From the NCBI RefSeq assembly GCF_900290235.1, contig NZ_OLMK01000128.1:1-59134 (forward strand): a stretch of DNA of 59,134 bases, read 5' to 3'. The notes under the pieces were generated by a model. It ran no database searches, had not been told where the DNA came from, and worked only from the letters and a program-made list of their open reading frames with translations. Below are positions 48,934 to 56,815 of this stretch, one piece after another. The translations under genes were made by a program, and so were the position numbers. Origin of the DNA: Streptomyces sp. MA5143a. GTDB lineage: Bacteria > Actinomycetota > Actinomycetes > Streptomycetales > Streptomycetaceae. The stretch's first letter is position 1. Each line of letters starts with the position of its first letter.

Positions 48934-49593
48934 ATGATCAAAGAGTTGCTTCAGGAACTCATGTCGACCGCGTTCGGTGGCTGGACTCCGAACGACGGTT
49001 GCGCTGATGCCGAAGTCACGGCTGCCGGGGATCGCTTGGGGATCAGCCTGCCGGACGCTTTGCGTGACTATTACGCTGCCGCGGGCCGACACCCGGAGCT
49101 GATGGGCATGGGCGGCCACGAGCACACCCTCCGGGTGATGGTTCCCGGGCACCTGGGTGTCGAGGACGAACATCTGGTCTTCTGTGGGGAGAACCGATGG
49201 CCCGCCCAGTGGAGCGTGCGCCCGGATGACGCCGGCTGTCCCGACCCCAGGGTCCATGGCCGAAGCGAGCCAGGCGGGAAGTGGTACAGCGAATCCCGGA
49301 GACTGTCGTCCTTCCTGATCAATGTCGCCGGCAGGCAGGCCGTGAGGTCACTGCCGCACCAAGCCACCTGCCGGATCCGTGAGCAGCAACTGGGGGTCGT
49401 CGAGTCAGTCCTCAGCTACGTCGGGTCTCGCGAGATGCAGAAGGGCGGTGACTGGCTGAGCTTCGTCGACCAACCGCGACGCATTCTGGCCAGTTACTCC
49501 TACAACACCGGCACCTTGCGCGTCGCGGCCGTGGACCACACCGCACTTGAATCCCTGCACGAGCGTTCAGGTCTGCCACTCAAACCGGCATGA
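48934..49593 (+). CDS. SMI1/KNR4 (SUKH) family protein
   Basis: 219 residues. The SUKH pattern is visible: AEVTAAGDRLGISLPDALRD followed by YYAAAGRHPELM near the N-terminus and FCGENRWPAQWSV in the centre. SUKH proteins are often immunity proteins against contact-dependent or polymorphic toxins, and also occur as stand-alone regulators. No toxin gene is adjacent; an IS fragment lies directly upstream, so a former neighbour could have been lost. The ATG at 48934 has TTGAGG upstream; a TTG at 48922 is in frame. Confidence 0.75.
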   Translation: MIKELLQELMSTAFGGWTPNDGCADAEVTAAGDRLGISLPDALRDYYAAAGRHPELMGMGGHEHTLRVMVPGHLGVEDEHLVFCGENRWPAQWSVRPDDAGCPDPRVHGRSEPGGKWYSESRRLSSFLINVAGRQAVRSLPHQATCRIREQQLGVVESVLSYVGSREMQKGGDWLSFVDQPRRILASYSYNTGTLRVAAVDHTALESLHERSGLPLKPA

Positions 49594-49890
49594 AGCCGGG
49601 AAACGGCTACACACATTGACGCGGGCGGCCTCCGAGGGTCTGCGTCCCTGCTGAGGCCCGCCCCCGTTGCGGCTCTGCGGTCATGGCTGGTCAACGGCGG
49701 TCCGGTTCTCATGCATCGTGCCGCACGAAGCACCACAGACCAGAAACACGCAAGCTCGTCGCAACACGCGAGTGATCACGTGATGCGACGCTCGCTCAAT
49801 TCCACCGGTACGGCGCGCCAGAGCCCTGCCGCGCCGTACCACTTCTTGCCGCCGGTACGCGTTGCCTTGAGCGCGGTCGGCAACGGACGG
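49594..49890. other. Convergent intergenic region
   Basis: 297 bases between the SUKH gene and the stop of the secreted repeat protein. I see no hairpin of note and no coding signal. Confidence 0.4.
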
Positions 49891-50499
49891 TTACGCCGTG
49901 CCGCAGTCCGGCAGATTGCCGGTGATCTCGCGGATGTCCAGGTCCCAGATGTAGCCGACCGTGTTGGCCCACTGGGTTCCGTTGCGTCCCGGCCGTTCGA
50001 TACCGAGAACCATGCGGTTGCCGTTGTTGTCGTTGATCTTGCAGATGCCGGCCACGTCGTCACCCGCCCACGCGGTTCCGATCCGCGGTGTGCTCAGGCC
50101 GGGAGCGGAATACAGGCCGGTGTCGATCCGCGGGTGGACGCTTCGGCCGTAGACGTCGCACGACGGCAAATGGTCGGTGTTCTCGCGGATGTCGCCGTCC
50201 CAGATGTAGCCGACCGTGTTGGCCCATTGGGCCCCGTTGCGTCCCGGCCGTTCGATACCGAGAACCATGCGGTTGCCGTTGTTGTCGTTGTCCTGGCAGA
50301 TTCCGGCCACATTGTCGCCCGCCCACGCGGTTCCGATCCGCGGTGTGCTCAGACCCGGTCCGGAATACATCCCGGTGTCGATCCGCGGGTGGACGGCCCA
50401 GCCGATACCGAGGGGGCCGGCGGCGGGTGCGGCGGTGGCGCTCAGCGCCACGGTCGCGCAGGCCGCGATGACGACAGACAGAGGCCGTGAGATGTGCAT
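49891..50499 (-). CDS. Secreted protein built of two near-identical 85-residue repeats
   Basis: 202 residues. A Sec signal peptide (MHISRPLSVVIAACATVALS, then ATAAPAAG) is followed by two tandem units, each beginning VHPRIDTG and containing STPRIGTAWAGD, AGIC, NDNNGNRMVLGIERPGRNG and TVGYIWD, ending LPxC. Each unit has two cysteines, likely one disulfide each. The pattern of small beta units with RIGTAW suggests an SH3-like fold, but I do not recognise the family firmly. The ATG has GGGAGG upstream. A LysR gene is divergent, 341 bases away. Confidence 0.82.
   Translation of the reverse strand: MHISRPLSVVIAACATVALSATAAPAAGPLGIGWAVHPRIDTGMYSGPGLSTPRIGTAWAGDNVAGICQDNDNNGNRMVLGIERPGRNGAQWANTVGYIWDGDIRENTDHLPSCDVYGRSVHPRIDTGLYSAPGLSTPRIGTAWAGDDVAGICKINDNNGNRMVLGIERPGRNGTQWANTVGYIWDLDIREITGNLPDCGTA
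49926..50139. repeat. Direct repeat, copy 1 (inside the secreted protein gene)
   Basis: This segment is repeated at 50181-50394 with an offset of exactly 255 bases (85 codons). By eye most positions agree, including a run of more than 40 identical bases around GTCCCGGCCGTTCGATACC. The reading frame is kept. Confidence 0.9.
50181..50394. repeat. Direct repeat, copy 2 (inside the secreted protein gene)
   Basis: Second copy of the 49926-50139 segment, 255 bases away. Differences cluster at a few codons, for example CAGGAC versus AAGATC next to the NDNNG motif. Confidence 0.9.
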
Positions 50500-50840
50500 G
50501 GTGGTTCCTCCCGTTTTCGGTGCCCTGGCCATACCGGCCGCGGGACAGGTGTGCCGTTCCCGGATGGGCTACGCCCTCCGGCTCATCAGGGCTGCTGATC
50601 GGGCCACTCGGGAAGATCGCACCCCTGGACTTCCCGGCAGCATCGCGTTCGTACCCGGCCCCTGGCGGAACGGCTTTACGGCTGGATCGGCGGCTTGCCG
50701 CAGCAGGCAAGCGAATGTGTGACGCCGTTGACTATCACACGGTCAAGACAGGGACGTCATCGAACGAGAGGCACAGGATTCGTGGCTATCGATAACATGC
50801 TCGTTATCGCAGCAAGTTGGGCAGTGAAGGGGGATTCTCC
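50500..50840. promoter_or_regulatory. Divergent intergenic region with probable LysR site
   Basis: 341 bases. CGATAAC-ATGCTC-GTTATCG (50790-50809; 7-bp perfect arms) lies 31 bases ahead of the LysR start. It is A/T-rich relative to its surroundings and fits a LysR-type operator. The remainder up to the secreted protein start holds nothing recognisable. Confidence 0.5.
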
Positions 50841-51770
50841 GTGGGGGCGTCGGTGTCGAAAGAACCGAGCATTCATCAGCTTCGGCTCTATCTCACGCTG
50901 AGCGAGGAACTCCATTTCGGACGTGCCGCCGCGCGCTTGTTCATCACGCAACCGGCGCTGAGTCAGCAAATCAGAGAGCTGGAGAAACGCTTGGGGGTAC
51001 GCCTGGTGGAGCGCACCAGCCGGGCGATCACTCTGACCGATGCAGGGCAGGCACTGCTCCCCGAGGCCTGCGCGGCGGTCGCGGCTGTCGACCGGCTGCG
51101 GCGTGTCGCCGAGGCGCAGTTGCGACAGGTCTCCGGACGGCTGGTCGTGGGAACCATGGGAGCCGAGGCATCCATGGCGCACACCCGTGCCGTACTCAGG
51201 CTGCTGCCAGACCGTCACGCCGGGACGAGCGTGCAACTGGTCAACCTCGGCTTCGGCGATCACATGGCCGCGCTGGCACAGCAAGAGGCCGACGTGGTCT
51301 TCCTCCGTCCTCCGGTGACGGACGACATCGAACTGCACCACCTGGCCACCGAGCCACGAGTGGCCTGCCTCTCCGCCGGGCATCCCCTGGCGATCCTGCC
51401 CCGGCTCACCCTGGCTCAACTCTCCGGCGTCCCGGTGGTGGACATGCCTGAGCAGGTTCCGCGGCTGTGGTGGGACTTCTGGGCGGCTGATCCCCGCCCG
51501 GACGGCAGTCGCGTTCACTACGGGCCGGTGGTCACCGACATGGAGTCGTTGCTGCACACAGTGGCCGCCGGAGAAGCGATGTGCTTTCTGCCGGCGGCCG
51601 CCCGTGAGTACTTTCCACGCCCAGGCATCAGATACATCGACGTGGTCGACCTAGCCCCCTCCACATCCGCCCTCGCCTGGCTCCACCGAAGACGTTCCGA
51701 ATTCACGATCAGAGCCATACGGCACGCTGCGCAAGAAGCCACGAGACGGGGTTACGCCGAAGCCCTATGA
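50841..51770 (+). CDS. LysR-family transcriptional regulator
   Basis: 309 residues. The N-terminal winged HTH is classical: IHQLRLYLTLSEELHFGRAA, then LFITQPALSQQIRELEKRLG and RAITLTDAG. A two-lobed substrate-binding-like effector domain follows, with VVGTMGAEASMAHTRAVLRL and GEAMCFLPAAAREYF. The GTG at 50841 has AAGGGGGA six bases ahead and is preferred to the in-frame TTG at 50817. It is divergent from the secreted repeat protein gene, its most likely target besides itself. Confidence 0.9.
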   Translation: MGASVSKEPSIHQLRLYLTLSEELHFGRAAARLFITQPALSQQIRELEKRLGVRLVERTSRAITLTDAGQALLPEACAAVAAVDRLRRVAEAQLRQVSGRLVVGTMGAEASMAHTRAVLRLLPDRHAGTSVQLVNLGFGDHMAALAQQEADVVFLRPPVTDDIELHHLATEPRVACLSAGHPLAILPRLTLAQLSGVPVVDMPEQVPRLWWDFWAADPRPDGSRVHYGPVVTDMESLLHTVAAGEAMCFLPAAAREYFPRPGIRYIDVVDLAPSTSALAWLHRRRSEFTIRAIRHAAQEATRRGYAEAL

Positions 51771-51820
51771 CGCATCCAACAGCGGTTACTTGACCGAGGT
51801 CGTGGAGCCGGCCGACCACC

Positions 51821-51913
51821 TACTCTCTGCCGCCCAACGCGCCGGACCTCAACCCCGTCGAAGGCGTTCTGGTACGACTGCGATCTTCCTTCGCTGCGCG
51901 GCTCGTACACTGA
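51821..51913 (+). mobile_element. C-terminal remnant of an IS630-type transposase
   Basis: The frame reads LPPNAPDLNPVEGVLVRLRS and ends at TGA 51911-51913. LPxYAPxLNPVEGVW is the hallmark of the third catalytic acid region of IS630-family transposases. Only about 30 codons survive. Its last bases supply the TACACT box just ahead of the AraC gene. Confidence 0.75.
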
Positions 51914-51918
51914 CGACA

Positions 51919-52755
51919 ATGGAGGACCAGGCGGCCACAGGGATCGGTGCACGTCCGGCGCCCGACTTGCGGGAGTACGTCGACTCGTATGTCGGCTTCG
52001 ACCTCCGCGGGCTCCCGACGGGGGTGCACTGCGGCCCTCCGAGCCGCGCGCTCACTGCGGTGATCAGCCTCTCGGATCCTTTGGAGATGGCGGCGGGCGT
52101 AGACGACGGGTCACCGGTCACCCGATTCGGCAGCGTGGCCGGCGGTCTGATGAGCCGGTCCGTCGCGATTCACCACGACGGACGCCAGCAGGGCATCAAG
52201 GTTTCGCTGACACCGCTTGGGGCCCGGGCCATCTACGGCATGCCGGCCGCCGAGCTCGCCCACCAACTGGTCCCACTTGACGAGCTTCTCGGAGCGCTTG
52301 CTGTCGAGTTGGTCGACCGGCTCCGATCGGCGACAACATGGGCGGCACGGTTCACCACACTGGACGAACTGCTCCTCCGAGCCGTCGGCCGTGGCGCCTG
52401 CGGAGACCCTGTGCGGTGGGTGCGCCCCGAGGTGGCCGAGGCATGGCGCCGCCTTGTCGCCGAGCGGGGTCGCGTCCAGGTCGGTGCGGTCGCCGCGGAA
52501 CTCGGCTGGAGCCGTCGGTACCTCAGCGAGCGGTTTCGCGGTGAGGTGGGCCTGTCTCCGAAGACCTTCGCCCGAGTCCTGCGCTTCGAGCACGCGCACG
52601 AAAGGGCAGCGGCGCAGGACCCGCTGCCGTGGGGCGATGTGGCAACCGTCTCTGGCTATGCCGACCAGGCCCATCTCGTACGGGACTGGCGCGAGTTCAC
52701 GGGCCGATCGCCGACGGCCTGGCGTCGCAGCGAAGTCCTCCTGGGAGCCGGGTAG
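51919..52755 (+). CDS. AraC-family transcriptional regulator
   Basis: 278 residues. The N-terminal 160 form a ligand or cupin-like region (RALTAVISLSDPLEMAAGVD, then IKVSLTPLGARAIYGMPA). The C-terminal double HTH is typical: VQVGAVAAELGWSRRYLSER, FRGEVGLSPKTFARVLRFEH, and VSGYADQAHLVRDWREFTG. The ATG has no ribosome site, but TACACT (51906-51911) ends seven bases before it, so the message may be leaderless. The promoter box lies within the end of an IS630 fragment, suggesting that the upstream region was replaced. Downstream genes (truncated cupin, SGNH hydrolase) are on the same strand and could be targets. Confidence 0.88.
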   Translation: MEDQAATGIGARPAPDLREYVDSYVGFDLRGLPTGVHCGPPSRALTAVISLSDPLEMAAGVDDGSPVTRFGSVAGGLMSRSVAIHHDGRQQGIKVSLTPLGARAIYGMPAAELAHQLVPLDELLGALAVELVDRLRSATTWAARFTTLDELLLRAVGRGACGDPVRWVRPEVAEAWRRLVAERGRVQVGAVAAELGWSRRYLSERFRGEVGLSPKTFARVLRFEHAHERAAAQDPLPWGDVATVSGYADQAHLVRDWREFTGRSPTAWRRSEVLLGAG

Positions 52756-52867
52756 CAGTCAACCGTCTGTCCTCCGCGTCGGCTTCTCTTCCCTTTTCTT
52801 CAAGACCGCCCGACCGCTGTCGTGGACGATCGTCGGCATGAGACTCGGCAACCACGAACGCAACGCC

Positions 52868-53131
52868 ATGGACCTGCGAACCACCCCCGTGCACCTCGGA
52901 CTGGGATCGAGAGCGAAACCCGTCGAGGGTTTCACCTGGGACCCGGAGGTGCTCCAGGCCTACAGCGCCGCGGTCGCGGCAGACGGTGCCGGGGTATGGC
53001 ACGTGGTCGACATGGAGGGGCCGACGTCCGTCCTCTCCATCACAGCGACCCTCGGCACCGACCACCGTCCGCGGAACGACACCCGCCCGACCGAACACAT
53101 CGGCACGCCCAGCCCGGAGGAAGCGCCGTGA
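52868..53131 (+). CDS. Cupin-type protein with apparent internal deletion
   Basis: 87 residues from ATG 52868 (ATG 52838 also in frame). The start MDLRTTPVHLGLGSRAKPVE, then GFTWDPEVLQAYSAAVAADG, matches a family of small cupin proteins. The sequence then jumps to GVWHVVDMEGPTSVLSITAT and LGTDHRPRN, which in the family closes the barrel. The central metal-binding His/Glu motif (GxxHxHxxxE type) is missing while the frame is kept. The protein is unlikely to have cupin activity. The stop overlaps the SGNH hydrolase start as GTGA (53128-53131). Confidence 0.6.
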   Translation: MDLRTTPVHLGLGSRAKPVEGFTWDPEVLQAYSAAVAADGAGVWHVVDMEGPTSVLSITATLGTDHRPRNDTRPTEHIGTPSPEEAP

Positions 53132-53877
53132 CGACACGCATCGCGTGCCTCGGCGACAGCCTCACCCGCGCGCAGTTCAGCGTCGACTACCTGGATCTTC
53201 TCGGACGGCGCCACGCTCCCGGTGACGTGCAGCTTGCCCGTTTCGGCGCCAACGGCGACTTCGCCCACAACCTCTTGCAGCGCCTCGATACCGTCGTCAC
53301 GAACCCACCCGATGTGATCACCGTGTTGATCGGGACCAACGACGCCCGAGCAAGCCTTGCCGGCTACCCCGTCGAACAGGCCATGAAGCGCAAACAGCTA
53401 CCCCATCGCCCGTCGGCCGGCTGGTTCCAACAGTGCCTGGGAGCCGTCGTCGCACGGCTGCGAGCGGAGACCGACGCGACGATCGGTCTGCTGTCGCTGC
53501 CAGTACTCGGCCAACAGCTCGACGGTGCAGCGGCACAGGCATCGCGGGTGTACAGCCGGATGATCGCCGAGGTCGCCTCCGCCAACGAGGTGGCCTACCT
53601 TCCGCTCCACGAACGACAGATCGAGGAACTGCGCCAAGCGGACCCGCCGCCGATCTCCTACCGGGAGGTGACGCCCGCAGCGGCCGTCGGCGTCCTCGTC
53701 CAGCGCGCAGTGCTGCGCCGCAGCCTCGACACGATCTCGCGGCGGCGAGGTCTCGTGTTCACGACCGACCACATCCACCAGAACAGCCGGGGCGCCACCC
53801 TTGTCGCTGAGGTCATCGACGCCGGTCTGCTGACCCAAGGGGGACCGCCACCAGGGCAGGCGGTCCCCGCCGGTTAG
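53128..53877 (+). CDS. SGNH/GDSL-family hydrolase
   Basis: 249 residues of the SGNH fold: block I IACLGDSLTRA with nucleophile Ser11, block II glycine in RFGANGDFAHN, block III VLIGTNDARASL, and block V DHIHQNSRG with the catalytic Asp and His. The group covers esterases, lipases and carbohydrate deacetylases. There is no signal peptide, so it is cytoplasmic. The GTG start is inside the overlap with the truncated cupin gene, with CGGAGGAA ahead. Confidence 0.88.
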   Translation: MTTRIACLGDSLTRAQFSVDYLDLLGRRHAPGDVQLARFGANGDFAHNLLQRLDTVVTNPPDVITVLIGTNDARASLAGYPVEQAMKRKQLPHRPSAGWFQQCLGAVVARLRAETDATIGLLSLPVLGQQLDGAAAQASRVYSRMIAEVASANEVAYLPLHERQIEELRQADPPPISYREVTPAAAVGVLVQRAVLRRSLDTISRRRGLVFTTDHIHQNSRGATLVAEVIDAGLLTQGGPPPGQAVPAG

Positions 53878-53973
53878 GGCCGACTATGTCGGGTACTCGC
53901 GCGGCTGCACGGGCATTCGACAGTCCAACCTCTGCTGGGCGTCACCACATTGGTTCAAGGACAGATGCCCACC

Positions 53974-54306
53974 TCACATGCGATAGGACGTGTACATCCC
54001 TGTCGCTCCGACGCCCCTCGGGCACGACACGCTGTTGTAGTCCCCCCTCCACCACGGGCTGGCGTCGTACGAACGTCCGTTGGCGCAGTACACCTTGATG
54101 CGCACGTCGGCACGAGAGCACGTGGCGTGTGCCCAGCCCGTGCGACCGGCACCGAGGTCGGTCCACTCCGATCCCGACGTGGGACAGTTCTCGTAGACCC
54201 TCGGCGCGGGTGCCGCGGAGGCGGAAGAGGTCGTCACCGCCAGGCTGCCGGTGACAGCCAGGACACCACCGGCGAGTGCTACCGCTGTGCGATTCATCTT
54301 GCGCAT
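53974..54306 (-). CDS. Small secreted cysteine-containing protein
   Basis: 110 residues (ATG 54306; ATG 54297 also possible). The signal peptide NRTAVALAGGVLAVTGSLAV ends near SSASAAPAP. The mature part of about 75 residues has four cysteines (ENCPTSG, HATCSRADVRI, VYCANGR, VSCPRGV) and many Tyr/Trp/Gly, suggesting a compact disulfide-stabilised beta fold. I do not recognise the family. Repeated TGTCC(C)GGACA-type sites lie about 150-200 bases upstream. Confidence 0.72.
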   Translation of the reverse strand: MRKMNRTAVALAGGVLAVTGSLAVTTSSASAAPAPRVYENCPTSGSEWTDLGAGRTGWAHATCSRADVRIKVYCANGRSYDASPWWRGDYNSVSCPRGVGATGMYTSYRM

Positions 54307-54452
54307 CTCTCTTTTGACCCTCTCTTGTTGATCTCGGACATGACGCTTCCCGGCCGCGACGGATCTCCGCAGCAGTGCCACGGTTCGGCCGCCGGCCAGG
54401 CACGGCTCAGACTGCTGGCCGTCGGCAGGTCGAGACAACAACGGCTGACTGT

Positions 54453-54477
54453 CCCGGACAGGCGCCGACTGTCCGGG
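54453..54477. promoter_or_regulatory. Inverted repeat CCCGGACA-N9-TGTCCGGG
   Basis: Perfect 8-bp arms with a 9-base spacer, about 150 bases upstream of the small secreted protein gene. The same core recurs at 54491-54512, so this looks like a two-site operator. Confidence 0.5.
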
Positions 54478-54490
54478 CTGGTCAGGGCCT

Positions 54491-54512
54491 TGTCCGGACT
54501 GTGTCCCGGACA
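54491..54512. promoter_or_regulatory. Inverted repeat TGTCCGG-N8-CCGGACA
   Basis: Perfect 7-bp arms with an 8-base spacer, 13 bases from the related site at 54453-54477. Confidence 0.45.
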
Positions 54513-54786
54513 CTCAATGGCTCAATGGGCATAGCGTCGTTGCCGCACCGGCCGCGAGCACACTGCGGCCACAGGAGCACTTCCCGGCGTTCCTCCGGGG
54601 CAGCCCAGGGCCCGGCCAACCGGCGGCCGCTGGGAGCACGCCGCGCCGGGCCCGCGCACGTCGCACCCCGTGGCGGGTGCAGGGAGCACAAGCAGATGCG
54701 CTGCCGCATCGACACCAGGTAGGGCCCCTCCCCGCGACCGCGGGGGATACGCCATTGCGGTGCGGGATCACGTCGCCGCGGCGGGA

Positions 54787-55470
54787 CTATCGCGCGAAGG
54801 GGGAAGCGGGCGCCGACGTCGGCGGGTGCGTCGTGGGGGAGGCGGAGGGTTGCTCTCCGGAGGAGGCCGTGGTGCCGGCTGACGGGCCACTCGGCACTGT
54901 GGTCGGTTCCTTCTCCTGCGGGGTGGCCGTGATCGCGGTGAACACGGCGACCACGGCGGCGGTGCCCGCCACGATCAGGGCCCACCGCGTGCGTGCGGTC
55001 CGGATACGCGCAGGCGCGCCGTTCGCGGAGACGACCGTCTCCCGCGGCGGTTCGGCGACGAGCACCGCAGGGTCCTTCGGTGCGAGCGGAGGCGGATCGT
55101 CCGGCACCGTCTCCGGCTGGGTTTCGCCAGTGCGCGCTTGCGCCGAGCGTGGCTCCGGCGCCGAACCGGACATGGATGCCCCGGCCCCGCCCCCGGCGGC
55201 CGTGGCCCGCCGGTGCCGCTCCCATGCTGCGTCCGCCAGGACCCAGCGTCGGTGTAACTCCCTCAGCTCCTCGGGAGTCGCCTTGCACACCCGGGCGAAC
55301 CGGGCGACGGCAGCGTCGTCGGCCGGCACTCCTTCCCCCTTGCAGTACCGGTGCAGCGTCGAGGTGCTCATACGGGCCCGCTTCGCCAGAGACTCGTAAC
55401 TCAGCCCGGATCGCTCCTTCAACTCGCGCAGCAGCGCGGCGAAGTCAGCTATCTCTACAGCCGCCTCCAT
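54787..55470 (-). CDS. XRE-type HTH protein with single C-terminal membrane span
   Basis: 227 residues. The N-terminal HTH (FAALLRELKERSGLSYESLA, then KRARMSTSTLHRYCKGEGVP) is followed by a helix (TPEELRELHRRWVLADAAW), a Pro/Ala-rich stretch and one hydrophobic span (ALIVAGTAAVVAVFTAITA), with an outer Ser/Thr/Pro-rich tail. Membrane-anchored XRE proteins of this layout are frequent in Streptomyces and may act like one-component sensors. GAGGA precedes the ATG. The gene reads toward the TGTCCGG sites and the small secreted protein gene. Confidence 0.85.
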   Translation of the reverse strand: MEAAVEIADFAALLRELKERSGLSYESLAKRARMSTSTLHRYCKGEGVPADDAAVARFARVCKATPEELRELHRRWVLADAAWERHRRATAAGGGAGASMSGSAPEPRSAQARTGETQPETVPDDPPPLAPKDPAVLVAEPPRETVVSANGAPARIRTARTRWALIVAGTAAVVAVFTAITATPQEKEPTTVPSGPSAGTTASSGEQPSASPTTHPPTSAPASPFAR

Positions 55471-55877
55471 CAGTTCCTCATCCCGTTCGGCGTCCCACGA
55501 TGGCCGCGTTTCTCCAGGTCAGAGCCAGTGCGCACATCCCAACATTCCGAAACTCCCGATGGAATGGCGGATGGGACGCCGCACGGCACAGGCTTGGGCC
55601 ATCCAAGCACGGCGCCTTCCCGGACACCGTGGCCGACCCCTCTCACCCTTTGAGGGGCCCGTACTTCCGTGTCCACGCACACACAGCACAACCACGCCGC
55701 GCCCAGGATGACTTTCGGGTCGACTCCCTCCCGGGGCAGGACCTCAACCACCTGTTACCCGGGAAGGCGAAAACCCGGCATGGCACCAACGAGAGTCGAT
55801 GTCAGGGAGAGCTTTCGATTCGAAGCGGCCGCACCGATCGAATACCAGGCATCGAGCACCGAGCAGAGGAATCAGGC
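55471..55877. other. Divergent intergenic region
   Basis: 407 bases between the XRE membrane protein gene and the ricin-like protein gene. I see no clear palindrome or coding signal. It must hold both promoters. Confidence 0.35.
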
Positions 55878-56372
55878 ATGAACCGAAAGCCCAAGAGGAT
55901 ATTCATGGTCGCCTTGGCGACGATCGCCGCGTCTGTCGCCAACGCGGCACTGTTCGCACCAGCCGCGAGCGCCACCGAGAACACCTGGATCAAGATGGAC
56001 TACTCGGTGGGGACGGACAGGTGTGTCACCGCCAAGTCGACCGTGCTCTCCTCTGGCAGGTGGGATGTGGCCGTCGAAGAGTGCCGTTTTGGGGATCGGA
56101 ACCAGCTGTGGGACCGGAGAGGGGCGGAAATCGTCAAGGCGTACACGAATCAGTGCCTCGACAGCAACGCGGCTGGCGACGTGTACTACATGCAGTGCAA
56201 CGGTGGCAACTATCAGAAGTGGGAGTACCGACAGGACTCTGCCGGTACTCGGGCAAGGAACGTGGCCACCGGCAAGTATCTGTGCGCCGCGGATGAGTTC
56301 GCGTGGGATGTGATCACCCAGTCGGACGGTTCGTTCAGACAGTGCGCGTGGTCGTTCTCCGGCGGCGAGTAG
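55878..56372 (+). CDS. Small secreted ricin-type lectin-like protein
   Basis: 164 residues: signal peptide (RKPKRIFMVALATIAASVAN, cleavage near ASATEN), then a beta-trefoil-like region with QxW-type marks (DRNQLWDRRG, NYQKWEYRQ) and a final CAWSF. Four cysteine-bearing loops (DRCVTAKST, EECRFG, NQCLDSNAAG, MQCNGGN) follow the ricin B pattern. It is a stand-alone carbohydrate-binding protein without a catalytic domain. GAGGA precedes the ATG, and a strong hairpin lies 30 bases after the stop. Confidence 0.82.
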   Translation: MNRKPKRIFMVALATIAASVANAALFAPAASATENTWIKMDYSVGTDRCVTAKSTVLSSGRWDVAVEECRFGDRNQLWDRRGAEIVKAYTNQCLDSNAAGDVYYMQCNGGNYQKWEYRQDSAGTRARNVATGKYLCAADEFAWDVITQSDGSFRQCAWSFSGGE

Positions 56373-56402
56373 TCCTCCCGTAGGAAGGATTGACGCGTTT
56401 CC

Positions 56403-56442
56403 GGGCCGGCCCTGTTGATCAACCCGGCGACAGGGCCGGCCC
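56403..56442 (+). terminator. Hairpin terminator after the ricin-like gene
   Basis: GGGCCGGCCCTGT (56403-56415) pairs perfectly with ACAGGGCCGGCCC (56430-56442) across a 14-base loop. Confidence 0.75.
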
Positions 56443-56815
56443 AGCCATGTCCCCACGCCGATTCCAGCACGACAAGTCGAAGCCGACTTCAGGTAAGCGG
56501 CCCTGCCTTGGCTGATCACGCAGATCCCGCTGCCGGGCCCCTGGCGTCACCGCGCCGGGCTGGGTTGGGCCTACGGCCCGCCCGCCCATCGTGAAAAGCA
56601 CGGGCGCAGCCCGGTCGCTTTTCAGGGGCGCGGGGAACTGCGCGAACAGCCCTCATCCACGACGGTCAGAAAGGCGGTTCGTTGCCGCAGCCGCCCGGAT
56701 CGGCGCCAGGCGTCGGTCCCTCGACGAAGAAACGAGGACAGCTCCCCGCTTCGTGCTACGGTCGCGTCCGACACCTAAACGGGGGATGGTCCCCACTTCT
56801 TACCGGGAGCCGCCG
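56443..56815. other. Intergenic region upstream of the P450 gene
   Basis: 373 bases. It holds the dispersed element at 56616-56651. TACGGT (56757-56762) is a possible -10 box, and GGGGA-TGG-TCCCC (56782-56794) could be an operator. No gene is seen. Confidence 0.4.
56616..56651 (+). repeat. Dispersed Streptomyces element (AGGGGCGCGGGGAACTGCGC core)
   Basis: The core with a leading GCTTTTC and trailing GAACAGCC matches a short sequence that, from general knowledge, recurs many times in intergenic DNA of Streptomyces genomes. GCGC-GGGGAACT-GCGC can form a small hairpin. Its function is not established. Confidence 0.65.

Larger units (their letters stand above)
54307..54786. other. Intergenic region with clustered TGTCCGG-type inverted repeats
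   Basis: 480 bases between the small secreted protein gene and the stop of the XRE gene. It carries two inverted repeats at 54453-54477 and 54491-54512, listed separately. The rest (54513-54786) is open in several frames but has no supported gene. Confidence 0.4.
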
